Assembly (NCBI GenBank): GCA_021206555.1
Contig: JAJOKA010000167.1
Span: 1 to 36,043 of the forward strand
Reading direction: 5' to 3'
Origin: Candidatus Cloacimonadota bacterium
Lineage (GTDB): Bacteria; Cloacimonadota; Cloacimonadia; Cloacimonadales; Cloacimonadaceae
Length of the DNA stretch: 36,043 nt
A program made the translations under genes and the position numbers. The notes beneath the pieces were generated by a model. That model made no database searches and was not told where the DNA came from. It was given only the letters and a program-made list of their open reading frames with translations. This document shows, piece after piece, positions 1 to 10,166 of this stretch. Numbering within the stretch: the first letter of the stretch is position 1; each line of letters starts with the position of its first letter.

Positions 1-333
1 GATCACCATATCATGACCGTATCATGAGCGTATCTCAATAGGCAAGGTTCCTGGTGACCCGTGATCCGCGCAAAGAGTCGGTCACCGAAACAGGTTGCTC
101 AATTGCCAGAGAGATATCTTGTCACGACTTCACTCATGCATCAAGATGATGACAGAGGTTGGGCTTTGGGGTAGCTCCAAATTGTTCTTTACAAGATTGG
201 GCTGCCTCAATATGCTGCATTTAGCGGGTAGAATACTGATTACGGAACTTGTGATATAGCTGCTGAAAGTGGAAGCCGAGCCTGAACTACCCCGGCCTAA
301 GAGATTATAAATAAAGAATATAAAGGATTATGC
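1..333. other. Leader region before recJ, no gene seen
   Basis: No convincing reading frame, RNA gene or strong promoter was found on either strand. The first 30 bases carry ATCATGA twice (10-16 and 21-27). An A/T-rich stretch with an AAAGGA ribosome-binding site (about 322-327) sits just before the recJ start. The recJ operon promoter should lie here, but no clear -35/-10 pair could be chosen. Confidence 0.5.
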
Positions 334-2059
334 ATGGACAAGAAGTGGTTAATCCCACCGGGTCTGAATGCGGAGGAAAATGAGGCGATAGAGCGCTTAA
401 GCTCGGAGATCAAGGCTCCCCGGCTGATAGCCGAGCTGCTGCATCGACGCGGCTTGAAGAGTGAAGAGAGCATTTCTGCATTTTTCAATCCCAGCCTGGA
501 GCACATGACAGATCCCTATCTCTTTCCGGATATGGACAAGGCGGTATCGCGCATCCTGAGAGGGGTGGAGGCCAATGAACTGATCACCATTATGGGGATT
601 ATGACGTGGATGGCACGACGGCCACCGCGCTCTTGTATCTGGGGCTCAAACGCGTCGGGCCAGGATCGATTTTTACATTCCGCACCGCATGATCGATGGT
701 TATGGCCTGTCGCTGAGCAGTTTGGAGCAATTGCGGGATAATGGCACAAACCTGATCATCAGCGTGGATTGCGGCGTGAACGCCCTGGAAGAGATCAAAG
801 CGATCCGGGATCTGGGCATGGAGATCATCATCACGGATCATCATAATCCCAAGGATGAATTGCCGCCCGCTCTGGCGATCATCAATCCGAAATTGCCGGA
901 GTGTCCCTATCCCTTTGGCCATCTGGCGGGGGTGGGAGTAGCTTTCAAGCTCCTCATGGCCATCTATCGCAGATTGGGTCTGGATGACACGGAAAACGTG
1001 CTCAAATATATGGATTTGGTGGCAGTGGGAACGATCGCGGACATTGTGCCCCTGATCGGTGAAAACCGGATATTTGCTTCGATCGGACTGCAACACCTGA
1101 TCGAGAAAAAGAACCTGGGGTTAAACGCCCTAATCCAGATTTGCGGTTTGAACCAGAAGACTTTGGACACCACGGACATCGTGTTTTGGCATTGCGCCCC
1201 GGATCAATGCCGCAGGTAGGATGGCAGCGCGGCGATGGCGGTGGAACTGCTCATCTCCACAGATGAGAGCAACAGCCACGAATTGGCAGAGATGATCGAA
1301 CGCGACAATTCCCTTAGACAGCAGGAAGATCAAAAGACCTTCCACGAGGCTTGCGAGATCATCGAAAAGAAATACAAGAATATGGCCAATACGCCGTGTA
1401 TGGTGGTTTCTTCGGACGATTGGCATCAGGGCGTGATCGGCATTGTGGCTTCGAAACTGGTGGAAAAATATTACCGTCCGGTGATCATGATCTCTTTCAA
1501 AGATGGCTTTGGCAGCGGATCCGGGCGTTCAGTGGCAGATTTTGACCTCTTTGCCGCATTGCAACACACGGAGCACAATCTGCACAGCTTTGGCGGCCAT
1601 AAATATGCCGTGGGACTCACCATCTATCAGGAATATATCGATCGCTTTGAAAACGAGCTGGCGCGCTATGTGGCCGATAATCTGGAATTAGAGCAGATCC
1701 AGCCACCCCTGGTGATCGACCATCAGATCGAACTCTATGACGTAAACGGCTATCTCCTGGACGCGGTGGAGCGTTTCGCGCCCTTTGGCCCGGAAAACTT
1801 GCGTCCGGTCTTCTTCACGCGGGACGTGACGGTGGCCAATTATCCCTATAATGTGGGGCGCAACCACTTGAAACTAAAGGTATTGAAGGATGGGATCACC
1901 CTGGATCTGATCGGTTACAATCTGGGAGACTATCTCACCCTACTCAAGAAAAACAGCATCATCGATATCGCCTACACTCTGGAATACAACCGTTTTGGGG
2001 ACAAATCCTCGATCCAGGGAAAACTAAGGGATCTCAAGATCAAAGGAGCACAAGCATGA
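334..2059 (+). CDS. recJ: Single-stranded-DNA-specific exonuclease RecJ (interrupted by frame breaks)
   Basis: RecJ degrades single-stranded DNA 5'->3' in recombination and mismatch repair in the cytoplasm, using two manganese ions held by its DHH domain. Reading across four single-base breaks (near 598, 660, 1187 and 1223) restores about 575 residues, the normal size. Motif I, GDYDVDG, straddles the first break. SVDCGV and the signature ITDHHNP follow, then GTIADIVPL. The DHHA1 domain has FGGHKYAVG, and an OB-like C-terminus ends at 2059. All four breaks lie at short runs of one base, so they are more likely sequence errors than mutations. An AAAGGA ribosome-binding site precedes ATG 334. 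The stop overlaps the next start in ATGA. Function is confident; exact protein sequence at the breaks is not. Confidence 0.92.
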
Positions 2060-2877
2060 GACATATCCTCCTTGTCCTATCTGTCGCTTTGCTATTGGCG
2101 GGCTGCGCATCTGCGCCAAAACTGCCCCCCAAGAGTATCAGCAGCTTCAGTCTGTTCAATACCTTCAGCTATGAAGAGAATATCTCCAAAGCCTATTACG
2201 ATCCGGGCACGAAGACGACCTTTGCCCTGGTGCCGGGCAGTCATCAGATCTTTTTTTGGCGAGAAGGCAAACGCGTAAACGTGATCGGTGGCATCGGGAT
2301 GGCAAACACGAACTTTCGCGCTCTGGCTGATATCACCATGGGGCCGGATGCCTCGGTCTATGCCCTGGATAGCTCTGCCAAGAACGTGAAGAAATTTAAT
2401 ACCGATGGCAAACTAATGGCCACTTGGGAGCTGAAAAACACTGTTCAACCGATCAAGATCGCCCTGGGCACCGAGCAAAACTGCTATGTCTGGGATGGCG
2501 CCGGCGGAGAGATCATCGCCTTTAACCTGCTGGATGGCAGTGAATTGTATCGCTTTGGCCGCTTTCAGCTGGAGCGGGTGGACCATCTCTACGCGAATCG
2601 GGACTATGTGGTGGCTTATGACCGCTTGCAGGCTACAAGCAGCATCTTTTCCAGCCTGGGACAACACATCACCGATGATGATGGCCAGATCGTCTATGAC
2701 CCTTACAACAACGGGATTAGCCTCAGTGAAGCAGGCCTGGTGAGCAAAATGAGCGCTGCCTACTTGCCCATGAGCAGCAAGCCTGGCATTATGACCATCG
2801 GTCGCGAAGTCCTGGCCATCGTGGTGGACAATCGGCAAGTGCGCTTACTTAAGATCGACTATGAGCAGGTTCCTTAA
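2056..2877 (+). CDS. Putative outer-membrane or periplasmic lipoprotein, beta-propeller-like
   Basis: Protein of 273 residues with a lipoprotein signal peptide: MRH, a hydrophobic stretch, then the lipobox LLAGC, with lipidation expected at about Cys17. The mature part is rich in short beta-like segments of the pattern 'DITMGPDASVYALD', 'NVKKFNTDGKL' and 'IALGTEQNCYVWD', which resembles the blades of NHL/SMP-30-type propellers; this is inference from pattern only. It is translationally coupled to recJ (ATGA at 2056-2059), and its 3' end overlaps the likely lnt start by 17 bases. Lying directly before the lipoprotein N-acyltransferase suggests an envelope role, but no specific function can be assigned. 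Confidence 0.8.
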   Translation: MRHILLVLSVALLLAGCASAPKLPPKSISSFSLFNTFSYEENISKAYYDPGTKTTFALVPGSHQIFFWREGKRVNVIGGIGMANTNFRALADITMGPDASVYALDSSAKNVKKFNTDGKLMATWELKNTVQPIKIALGTEQNCYVWDGAGGEIIAFNLLDGSELYRFGRFQLERVDHLYANRDYVVAYDRLQATSSIFSSLGQHITDDDGQIVYDPYNNGISLSEAGLVSKMSAAYLPMSSKPGIMTIGREVLAIVVDNRQVRLLKIDYEQVP

Positions 2878-4367
2878 ACAGCATTGGGCAATCATCCTCT
2901 CAGCGATTCTGCTGAGCGTATCCCGTCTGCCTTTGCACACGGGCTTTTTGGTCTTTGTCGCCTTTGTGCCCTGCTCAGATGGCTGGATGAAGGCCGGCAT
3001 AAACCAAAGGAAATCATGCTCAATGCCTTGATCTTCAGCGGGATCCAGATCGGGATCGTGTTTTACTGGATCGGGATCGTGACCCCCGGTGGCTTGGTGG
3101 GCGTGTGGCTCATCTACGCGCTGTTTTATGCCATCGTGTTCGGGCTCTTGACCCGGCTTTGGACGCGCTTACCACTCCTCCGATATTTGGCATTTCTTTC
3201 TGTCCTGATCGCTTTGAATACCTGCAAAAACTTTGGCGAAACCCGCTTCCCCTGGTTCAACATCGGCTATGCTTTGAGCGACTATCTGCTGCTCTTGCAA
3301 GCGCTTGACCTGGGTGGTTTGTCCCTATTAGCGCTCTTGATCCTCAGCGTGAACTTTCTGATCCACGGCATGGGAAAGCATCCTAAACGCAATGCCTTGC
3401 TGATGGCCGGCATCTTCCTGCTCTGGGCTTCATACGGACTGTATTGCGGGCGCAGACTGCCCATAGAACGTCACGAAGCCCGGATCAGCGTGATGCAACC
3501 TTCGATCCCTCAAGAAGATAAGTGGATCGAGGATAACTATTATACCATCATCGCGCGCTATGACAGCCTCACCGCGCTTGCCGCTCTGGATGGAGCAGAA
3601 ATGATCATCTATCCCGAAGCGGCATCCCCAATTACCTGCTTTTGATTCCTACTCAATACGCTGAGCTTCGCAGAATCGTGGAAAAGCATCAGATCAGCGT
3701 GTTCACCGGCTTTCCCCACTCTGCTCCGGCCCCGTCCGATCACCCTGAATCCGCCTATTATTACAACGCGGCAAATCTCTTTTCACCCCATTATAGCAGA
3801 GGAGATGTGTATCTGAAAAACATTCTGGTGCCCATCGGAGAGCGCATGTTGTGGCTGGATAAGTTTCCCTTTTTGTGGAAACTGCAATTCGGTCAGGCAA
3901 ATTGGACTTTTGGCACCGAAGTGCCCCGTTACTATTGCGGTAAACACGATTTTGCCCCTTCCATCTGCTATGAACTGGCCTTTGCCCACTTTATGCAGCG
4001 CGCCAATTTTGAGCTTCCGGACGGTAACCTGGCCAAAGCGGATTACCATGTCAATGTCACCAATGACGCTTGGTTTGGCACTTCCTATGGCCCCTGGCTG
4101 CATGGAGTGATGACGAAATATCGCGCCATCGAATCCCGCGTTCAGATCTATCGCAGTGCCAATACCGGCATTTCGATGATCGTGGATCCGATGGGAAGAG
4201 TATTGACCAGCGCGGGCTTGTTTGAGATCACAAACCTCCATGCCCCGCTCTACATCAGCCCCAAGACTCCGCTATATCACAAGATCTATCCCTATCCCCG
4301 CGTCTTCGTGATGCTAAGCCTGGCTTTGGCCATACTCAGCTTTTTCTTTGCAAGGAGACACAAATGA
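2861..4367 (+). CDS. lnt: Apolipoprotein N-acyltransferase Lnt (interrupted by frame breaks)
   Basis: Lnt transfers a third acyl chain to the N-terminal cysteine of lipoproteins in the inner membrane. Two single-base breaks (near 2969 in a C run and near 3625-3630) split it into three frames. Joined, it gives about 501 residues, the usual length. The likely start is ATG 2861 (MSRFLKQHW), 17 bases inside the upstream lipoprotein gene, because this frame supplies the first membrane helix (AIILSAILLS). Five or six further hydrophobic helices follow. The nitrilase-type domain shows all three catalytic residues: Glu in IIYPEAA, Lys in KNILVPIGE and Cys in SICYE. A C-terminal helix (VFVMLSLALAILSFFF) returns to the membrane. 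Its stop overlaps the next start (ATGA, 4364-4367). Confidence 0.93.
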
Positions 4368-4744
4368 GCAAATACTACTATACGATCGGCGAAGTGAGCA
4401 ATCTTCTGGATGTGAAAACCCATGTCTTGCGCTATTGGGAGAGCGAGATTCCGGCTATCCGACCCAAGAAAAGCGGACATCAGAGACGCTATACCTTGCA
4501 GCAGATCGAGACCTTGAAGAAGATCAAGGATATGCTTTATAACCAACGCTTCACTATAGAGGGCGCGCGCCAGAAACTGAAACAGGACAAGAGCCTGATC
4601 ACCGATGCCAGGGATGAAGCCGAAGCCAAACAGAAGCTTCAGCTCTCCGCGCAACTGCCGGCCATTGCCAAAGACCTTTTGCAATTAAGGGAAGACCTCA
4701 AACTAATCAAAGACAAGTGCAATAAAATAACAGGACATAAATGA
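4364..4744 (+). CDS. MerR-family transcriptional regulator
   Basis: Protein of 126 residues. Residues 5-75 form a MerR-type winged helix-turn-helix: [13 protein letters not shown], then HVLRYWESE, then [17 protein letters not shown]. The HVLRYWE segment and RRYT wing are hallmarks of the family. The C-terminal part (about 76-126) is a short coiled coil ([19 protein letters not shown]), probably for dimerisation. No cysteine-based metal site is visible, so it is unlikely to be a metal or redox sensor of the classic MerR/SoxR type. Such small MerR proteins often sit in housekeeping operons. Ends overlap lnt and glyQ by ATGA on both sides. Target genes cannot be read from the sequence. Confidence 0.88.
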   Translation: MSKYYYTIGEVSNLLDVKTHVLRYWESEIPAIRPKKSGHQRRYTLQQIETLKKIKDMLYNQRFTIEGARQKLKQDKSLITDARDEAEAKQKLQLSAQLPAIAKDLLQLREDLKLIKDKCNKITGHK

Positions 4745-5598
4745 TGGAATTTCAAAAGATTATCCTCACCCTGCAGCAGTATTGGGCAGAGCAGGGATGC
4801 CAACTCATTCAGCCCTATGACATTGAGATGGGAGCTGGCACCTTTCATCCGGCAACCTTTTTTTGGCGCTTTAAGCAGCAAACCCTGCGCGATCGCTTAT
4901 CCCCAGGCCTGTCGCAGACCAAAGGACGGCCGCTATGGCGAAAACCCCAATCGCTTTCAGCATTATTACCAGTTTCAAGTGATCATCAAGCCCAGCCCGG
5001 AAAACATCCAAAACCTATATCTGATGAGCCTGGAAGCCATCGGCATTGAGACCGCCAAGCATGACATCCGTTTTGTGGAAGACGATTGGGAATCTCCCAC
5101 TCTGGGAGCATGGGGCTTGGGCTGGGAAGTGTGGCTGGATGGCATGGAGATCTCGCAATTCACTTATTTCCAGCAAGTTGGCTCTGTGGATGTGTATCCC
5201 GTATCCGTGGAATTGACCTATGGATTGGAACGCCTGGCGATGTATATTCAGGATGTGTCAGACTATCGTCAGCTGGCCTATAGCAAGGACACCAGGTATG
5301 CCGAGCTGTATTTTTACCGTGAAGTGGAGTATAGCGCTTACAATTTTGAGTATGCTGATACTGCCTTGCTCTTCGAGCTTTTTGGCAAGTATGAAGCGGA
5401 ATCCGTCGCTCTGATCGCCAAAGACCTGGTGTATCCCGCTTATGATATGCTGCTGAAGAGCTCACACACCTTTAACCTGCTGGATGCCCGAGGCGTGATC
5501 AGCGTGACCGAGCGTGCGGCTTACATCGGCAAGATCCGCAATCTCGCCAAAGCCTGCGCACGAAGTATCTGGCCAAATATGCTGTGGAGGAACAATGA
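4741..5598 (+). CDS. glyQ: Glycyl-tRNA synthetase alpha subunit (interrupted by frame breaks)
   Basis: The alpha chain of the bacterial alpha2beta2 glycyl-tRNA synthetase carries the aminoacylation active site. Strong family blocks are present: [91 protein letters not shown] and [15 protein letters not shown]. Two single-base breaks occur, one in the T run at 4858-4864 and one near 5560. Beyond the second the expected ending [11 protein letters not shown] and a TGA at 5596-5598 are recovered, giving about 285 residues. The stop overlaps the next start (ATGA). The beta-subunit gene glyS, usually directly downstream, is absent here and must lie elsewhere. Disruption of an essential gene argues that the breaks are sequence errors. 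Confidence 0.94.
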
Positions 5599-6266
5599 AT
5601 CATCCCTACACCGGAATGATGAGCACCCTGGAACACTTGCAGGACAAGCTCTTGCAGGTCTGTGTTTACAAAGATATCTTGCAGCAATATGGCGCTGTGA
5701 TCATCATGGACGAAGATCCTGACGGCTGGCTGGAGAAGCTCTCTCCCCTGGCGCGCCATATCCACAAAAAAGGCCTGGTATTGCCGCTGATCATCAATCG
5801 CAGATTCATCCGCTACTCCCTGGATTCATATCCGCTGGAGTTCATCAATATCATCAGTTCCGAACGGGAAAATCTGCATCTCAAAGAAGACCTATTAGCC
5901 AATCTGGATTTTGTCAAGAGCGACGTGCGCTTGCAGATGGAGCGTGAGTTTAAGAGCAAATGGCTGCTTACCCGGCAGATCGTATTGGAAGGCAAGCTAA
6001 GTTCCCGACGTCTCAGCGAAACCATGCAGATCTCGATTCGCTCGGTATTGCCCGCGCTGAAGGGCTTTTTCCTGTTGGCCGGACAGCCCTATCCCAAGAA
6101 CTTGCCTGATCTCTTTGCCCAATCAGCCATTATCAGCAAGATCGATATCAATGCCATGCAGCGCTGGATGGACGAAAAGCACATCGAGATTGCCGATGTG
6201 GAGCGCTACCTGAGCATCCTGCACAAATTGATGGAGCTGATGGAAACCTATCCGGTGGAACCATGA
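5595..6266 (+). CDS. Conserved hypothetical protein, possibly nucleotidyltransferase-like
   Basis: Predicted protein of 223 residues starting MNHPYTGMM at ATG 5595, chosen because it overlaps the restored glyQ stop in ATGA like the other junctions of this operon. A longer frame begins at 5514 but would run through the end of glyQ. The middle part ([16 protein letters not shown], then [16 protein letters not shown]) resembles a pattern I associate with uncharacterised nucleotidyltransferase-fold proteins. The usual catalytic GS...D.D signature is not evident, so that assignment is weak. No signal peptide or membrane segment is present. Tight coupling to the following N-formylglutamate amidohydrolase-like gene (ATGA, 6263-6266) suggests the two act together. 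Confidence 0.75.
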   Translation: MNHPYTGMMSTLEHLQDKLLQVCVYKDILQQYGAVIIMDEDPDGWLEKLSPLARHIHKKGLVLPLIINRRFIRYSLDSYPLEFINIISSERENLHLKEDLLANLDFVKSDVRLQMEREFKSKWLLTRQIVLEGKLSSRRLSETMQISIRSVLPALKGFFLLAGQPYPKNLPDLFAQSAIISKIDINAMQRWMDEKHIEIADVERYLSILHKLMELMETYPVEP

Positions 6267-7045
6267 TCAAGACCAGCTATCACTTTTCAGACTTCACGAA
6301 ACCGGTGCTGGCGCTGGCCATTCACAACGGACATGAGATTCCGGAGGAAATGGTACCCTACAGCGGGATAGACGCTCAGCTGAGGCTACGCGAGGAAGAT
6401 CCGCACACGGGAACTTTTGCCAGAATGTTGCCCAACCACGTCATCGTGGAAACCAGCCGTTTTGCCATCGATCTCAATCGCCCTCCCCATCGCGCGATCT
6501 ACAAGAAACCGGAGGATGCCTGGGGCTTGCCCGTGCGCTGCAAGGATTTGCCGGATATCCTGATCGAGAGCCTGGAGAATTCCTACAATGAGTGGTATGC
6601 CACTTTGCGCTATGAGATCGACCGGATGTTATCCTTCCATCCCTTCCTCGTGGTCTTTGACCTGCATAGCTTCAACCATCGTCGGGGTGGGCCGGATGCC
6701 GAACCGGACGCTCAGATAGATAATCCCGATATCATCTTGGGACGCAACAATATGCCCGAGGAATACTACCCTTACATCGAGAACCTGAGGCAAAAGCTGG
6801 ATGGCCTGGATTACTTCGGTAGAGAGCTGGATGTGCGCTGCGACGTGAAGTTTCCCGGAGGACAGCTATCCCGTTGGCTGCACAGCACTTATCCAGGTCA
6901 GCTGCTCTGCCTGGCCGTGGAATTTAAGAAGATCTTTATGGATGAATGGAGCAGCAAGCTGAACCCCGTGTCCATCCACTATCTGCGTAGCGTTTTCACT
7001 GAAGCAAGCGAGGAATGGCTAAAGGAACTGCCTCTGTTGCCATAG
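6263..7045 (+). CDS. N-formylglutamate amidohydrolase (HutG-like) family protein
   Basis: Protein of 260 residues in one uninterrupted frame. Family-like blocks are LALAIHNGHEIP near the N-terminus (putative zinc-binding His), SRFAIDLNRPPHRAIY (the LNRP block) and FLVVFDLHSFNHRRGGP in the centre (second His cluster). The C-terminal part contains LAVEFKKIFMDEW, with a conserved glutamate. Classic members hydrolyse N-formyl-L-glutamate in histidine breakdown, but no other hut gene is near. Homologues of this type often sit in unrelated operons, so a general amidohydrolase or deformylase-like role is as likely. It is the last gene of the recJ operon. Family assignment is good; substrate is unknown. 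Confidence 0.82.
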   Translation: MIKTSYHFSDFTKPVLALAIHNGHEIPEEMVPYSGIDAQLRLREEDPHTGTFARMLPNHVIVETSRFAIDLNRPPHRAIYKKPEDAWGLPVRCKDLPDILIESLENSYNEWYATLRYEIDRMLSFHPFLVVFDLHSFNHRRGGPDAEPDAQIDNPDIILGRNNMPEEYYPYIENLRQKLDGLDYFGRELDVRCDVKFPGGQLSRWLHSTYPGQLLCLAVEFKKIFMDEWSSKLNPVSIHYLRSVFTEASEEWLKELPLLP

Positions 7046-7073
7046 TCTTGCCTTGCTTTTGGCTATCTCTTGG

Positions 7074-7108
7074 CTCATGATCTCCACATGGCATGAGAAA
7101 ATCATGAG
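7074..7108. repeat. Overlapping palindromes after the amidohydrolase gene
   Basis: CTCATGAT (7074-7081) can pair with ATCATGAG (7101-7108), or its first six bases with CATGAG (7092-7097), giving two mutually exclusive hairpins. It lies about 30 bases past the operon's last stop. It has no T run, so it is at best a weak or factor-dependent terminator or an mRNA 3'-end protector. Confidence 0.4.
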
Positions 7109-7138
7109 GTGAACTTGGAGTATGCAAGGAATATAGGA

Positions 7139-7216
7139 TTGGACACGGCTCGTGTCCAAACGAAGCCTTTTCGTAATAGTAAGCAGCTACGCTGCTTCTG
7201 CAGACGAGACGTCTGC
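7139..7216. repeat. Three consecutive three-base-loop hairpins
   Basis: Three perfect palindromes with three-base loops lie in 78 bases. The first has 9-bp arms at 7139-7147/7151-7159 (TTGGACACG, loop GCT). The second has 7-bp arms at 7181-7187/7191-7197 (AAGCAGC, loop TAC). The third has 7-bp arms at 7200-7206/7210-7216 (GCAGACG, loop AGA). They fill the gap between two converging operons (recJ operon and the kinase gene). Similar triloop palindromes recur in other intergenic gaps of this window. Confidence 0.7.
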
Positions 7217-7291
7217 AATCTAAAAATTGTCAGTTGCGAAATGTGAGAGTACCATATTTATCCGGTTTGTCAGCAGTCCGTGCCTTCCGGG

Positions 7292-9490
7292 CTATCCTTT
7301 GCGAATACAATCTTTTAACAGGGAATACAGTTCAATCCGATCGATAGGTTTGGTCAGATAATGGATATTATTGCTTGTCCCGGATTCTTGGCTGCTGTCG
7401 GTTCTGGCGGTGGTAGTAATGATGATGGGCAAATCCGGGATGAGTTCATGGATGGTCGCGCAGATTTCAGCTTCCTTTTTTCGCGCAGAGCTCGATGGCG
7501 ATGATCAGGCAATCCCAGCTTTGGTCATTCTTCACAAGCTTTAGGGCTTGATCAAGGTCAGTTGCTTCGCCCAGGTGGGCTTGGGTTTTCTTGATCAGAC
7601 TTTTTTTGGATCATCAGGCTGGTGGCATCCGCGTCTGCCAGCAGGACACGCGCTTCCACCAAAGCGGGAATCTCATCTGTGGCGATTCGCGTCTTGGCTT
7701 GCGGCTTTGCGTTCGGTACGCGCAGGGATATCCAGATAGAAACAGGCTCCTTTTCCGGCTTGGGATTCCACATAAAGCTTTCCGCCCAACACCCGGGTTA
7801 GCCTTTGCGCGATGGATAGGCCGATGCCTACTCCGCTGTAGCTGCGGGTGTTGCCTTCCTCAGTCTGTCGGAAGAAATCAAAGATGAAGCTCTGTTTGTC
7901 TTCGGCAATCCCGATTCCGGTATCTTTTACGTAATATCTTAAATGCTGTTCATCGATGGGCTTGATGCCAAATTCGATGCTGCCGTGCTTGGTGTATTTA
8001 ACGGCATTGAGAAAAAGCTTGTGCAGGATTTGATTTACTTTTGTGGCATCCAGCAGCAGTTCTTGCGTCAGCAGGGCTTGATCGGGATTGAACACAAGGC
8101 GGATATCATGCTCCTTGCCGGCACTTTTCAGGATCTCTTCCAGCGAGGTTTTGTTGCGGAAAAAATGGTCAAAGCATTGCACTGAATAGGGATTTGGCGT
8201 TAGCATGCCTTGCTCGGCAAAGGCGAGATCGATGATATCCTGGATGGCTTTGAGCAAGGAATCTCCACTGTGATATATCTGTAGCGCAAACTCCTTTAAT
8301 TCCTTCTCTTGAACTTGACTGCTGATGAGCTGGCTGAAGCCCATAATGTGATTCAGAGGAGTGCGCAGTTCATGGGTGATGGAAGAAAGAAAGGCGGATT
8401 TGAGCTTGTCGCTTTCCTCAGCCCGGTCTTTGGCTTCCACAAGGTCGCTTTGCGTCTTGCGCAGTGAGATGAGCATTTGATTGATATTTGAGCCCAGATT
8501 GGTTAGTTCATCCTTGCCACTGACGGGAACCAACGCTTCACTACGGGGATCGCCGGCAATCTCATTGATGCCCTTCTGCAATCCCAGAAGGCGGTCGATC
8601 ACCCTGCCATGCAGGAATTTGCGCAGGATCAACACCTGCAGTACGGAGAATAGGATGTAGAGCAAAATGATCAGATTGCGCATATGCCGACCAATTCCGG
8701 TGGCTTCCATATCGGACTGGATCTGCACGTAGAAGAGCTCTTCAGCATTGGCATCGCTAATGATATCCGAGGCGGCTATCCGGTTTTTACTGAGAAACTT
8801 CACTCGCTTGCCTTCACGAAACTGAGATATCTGCTCTTCAAATTCACTACTGTAGGAACGGGTGAGGTCAACCGCGTTGATCGCGATCCCGCTCATCCCG
8901 GGCAGTTGCTCAATGTATTCCTCATCAATATATCGCGCCATCATAAAATAACCGCTGATGGGGCCGGCCCCATCGCTATCAAGAATGGGCAGAATGGCCA
9001 GCAGGGCGGGGCCGGAGCTTGATTTGAGTAACAGCTTGATCGCTCCGTCCGCTTTGAGGTCTTTCATCAAGGGGGCTAAAAGCCCCAGATACTTAGGTAA
9101 CTCGTGGCGAATATCCAGCAGCTTTTCTTCCTCATGGTCATATCTGATGGCCAGCAGTACATCAATTTCTGGAGATAAGATGACAGAGGAATTGATCCGG
9201 TAATTCTCGAATATGGCATTGGTGAAATTGCTCTGCACGAAACGGGGATTGCGATTGTTTACATAATCCCGCATGTCGTCCCAATGCGCCCAGTCGCGCA
9301 CGATCACTTCCAGGGCTGTTTGTTCCCGCTCCAGACTGTTGCGCAGCATCCGCAGTTTGCCCAGGATCATCTGAGTTTCGAGATTTCGGAACGAATCCTG
9401 AATCACCATGTTTGTAAAAAGCAAGGCTAGTCCGAGAAAGAGTATGGACAAGAGGATGATGCTGATGATGGTGCTATTTTTGATGCTCAT
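7292..9490 (-). CDS. CHASE4-domain hybrid sensor histidine kinase with C-terminal receiver domain (frame breaks near the 3' end)
   Basis: Reads as about 733 residues once breaks near 7705, 7608 (A7 run) and 7478 are bridged. Start chosen at ATG 9490 (MSIKNSTIIS), which has GGGAG upstream. Order: membrane helix (IISIILLSILFLGLALLF); periplasmic CHASE4 domain (VRDWAHWDDMRDYV); second helix (LIILLYILFSVLQVLIL); HAMP-like linker and coiled coil; HisKA with phosphoacceptor His in SSITHELRTPLNHIMGF; HATPase with N box (LFLNAVKYTKHG), G1 (DTGIGIAED) and G2 (GVGIGLSIAQ). The restored tail is receiver-like: VLLADADATS, then PIIITTTAR, then YLTKPIDRIELYSLL. The usual phosphoacceptor Asp position reads DCLIIAIEL, with Ala in place of Asp, so the receiver looks degenerate. 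The stimulus is unknown. Last gene of the long minus-strand run. Confidence 0.88.
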
Positions 9491-9500
9491 GCTGCTCTCC

Positions 9501-10166
9501 CTAATAGATAAGAGACAGCATGGCAAAGAAATGGCTGATGCTGCCGGCCAGGACAAATAGATGCCAAATGGCGTGATGGAATGGCAGCTTGCGAGCGGTA
9601 TAGAAGATGATGCCCAAGCTGTAGGCCAAGCCTCCGATCGCGATCCAAATCAGGAACTCGCGGGATACCACCTGCACCAAAGGCTTGATGGCGATGATGA
9701 TGATCCAGCCCATCATCAGATATACCACGATCGAGACCCATTTGAGCTTGCTCATGGCAAAGATCTTCAGACAGATGCCGATGAGAGTGAGCCCCCAGAT
9801 GATGCCAAAAAGGGTCCAACCCCAGCCACCGCGCATGGCTCCGATGGTTACCGGAGTATAGGTTCCGGCGATCAAGAGAAAGATGGAGGAGTGATCCAGG
9901 ATGCGGAAGAATCGTTTCAATGTGGGCTGAGGAAAGGAATGATAGAGTGTGGATGAGAGAAAGAGCAGGATCATCGTGGCTCCGTAGATGCTGAAGGAAA
10001 CCACTTTCCAGGTGTCGCCAAGCAAGGCCGAATATACCACCAGGATTACCAGAGCGGCAATGGCAATCCCCACTCCGATGCCGTGGGTGATGGCATTGGC
10101 CACTTCTTCTTCCAAGCTCTGTTGGGGGCTGAGCGGGATGCGATCCAAAAAGCGGGATTTGCTCAT
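9501..10166 (-). CDS. Hemolysin III / PAQR-family membrane protein
   Basis: Protein of 221 residues with seven predicted membrane helices. It has the PAQR-type metal-site motifs: Ser and His in STLYHSF (end of helix 2), Asp and His in LDHSSIFLLIAGTYTP (helix 3), and the C-terminal HHAIWHLFVLAGSISHF with two further histidines. Bacterial members (YqfA/YplQ type) are inner-membrane proteins thought to act as zinc-dependent hydrolases in lipid homeostasis; haemolysis is not their established role. Its start overlaps the nadD stop by four bases (10163-10166), and the kinase gene starts 10 bases after its end. No frame break. Confidence 0.92.
   Translation of the reverse strand: MSKSRFLDRIPLSPQQSLEEEVANAITHGIGVGIAIAALVILVVYSALLGDTWKVVSFSIYGATMILLFLSSTLYHSFPQPTLKRFFRILDHSSIFLLIAGTYTPVTIGAMRGGWGWTLFGIIWGLTLIGICLKIFAMSKLKWVSIVVYLMMGWIIIIAIKPLVQVVSREFLIWIAIGGLAYSLGIIFYTARKLPFHHAIWHLFVLAGSISHFFAMLSLIY

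Noticed and set aside
5514..5594. Upstream start for the unknown gene after glyQ
   Set aside because: This extension is glyQ coding sequence in another frame; ATG 5595 fits the operon's overlap pattern.
334..6266. Genome decay: many adjacent pseudogenes
   Set aside because: Essential genes are hit equally, restored frames keep perfect motifs, and breaks fall in homopolymers. Sequence error explains it better.
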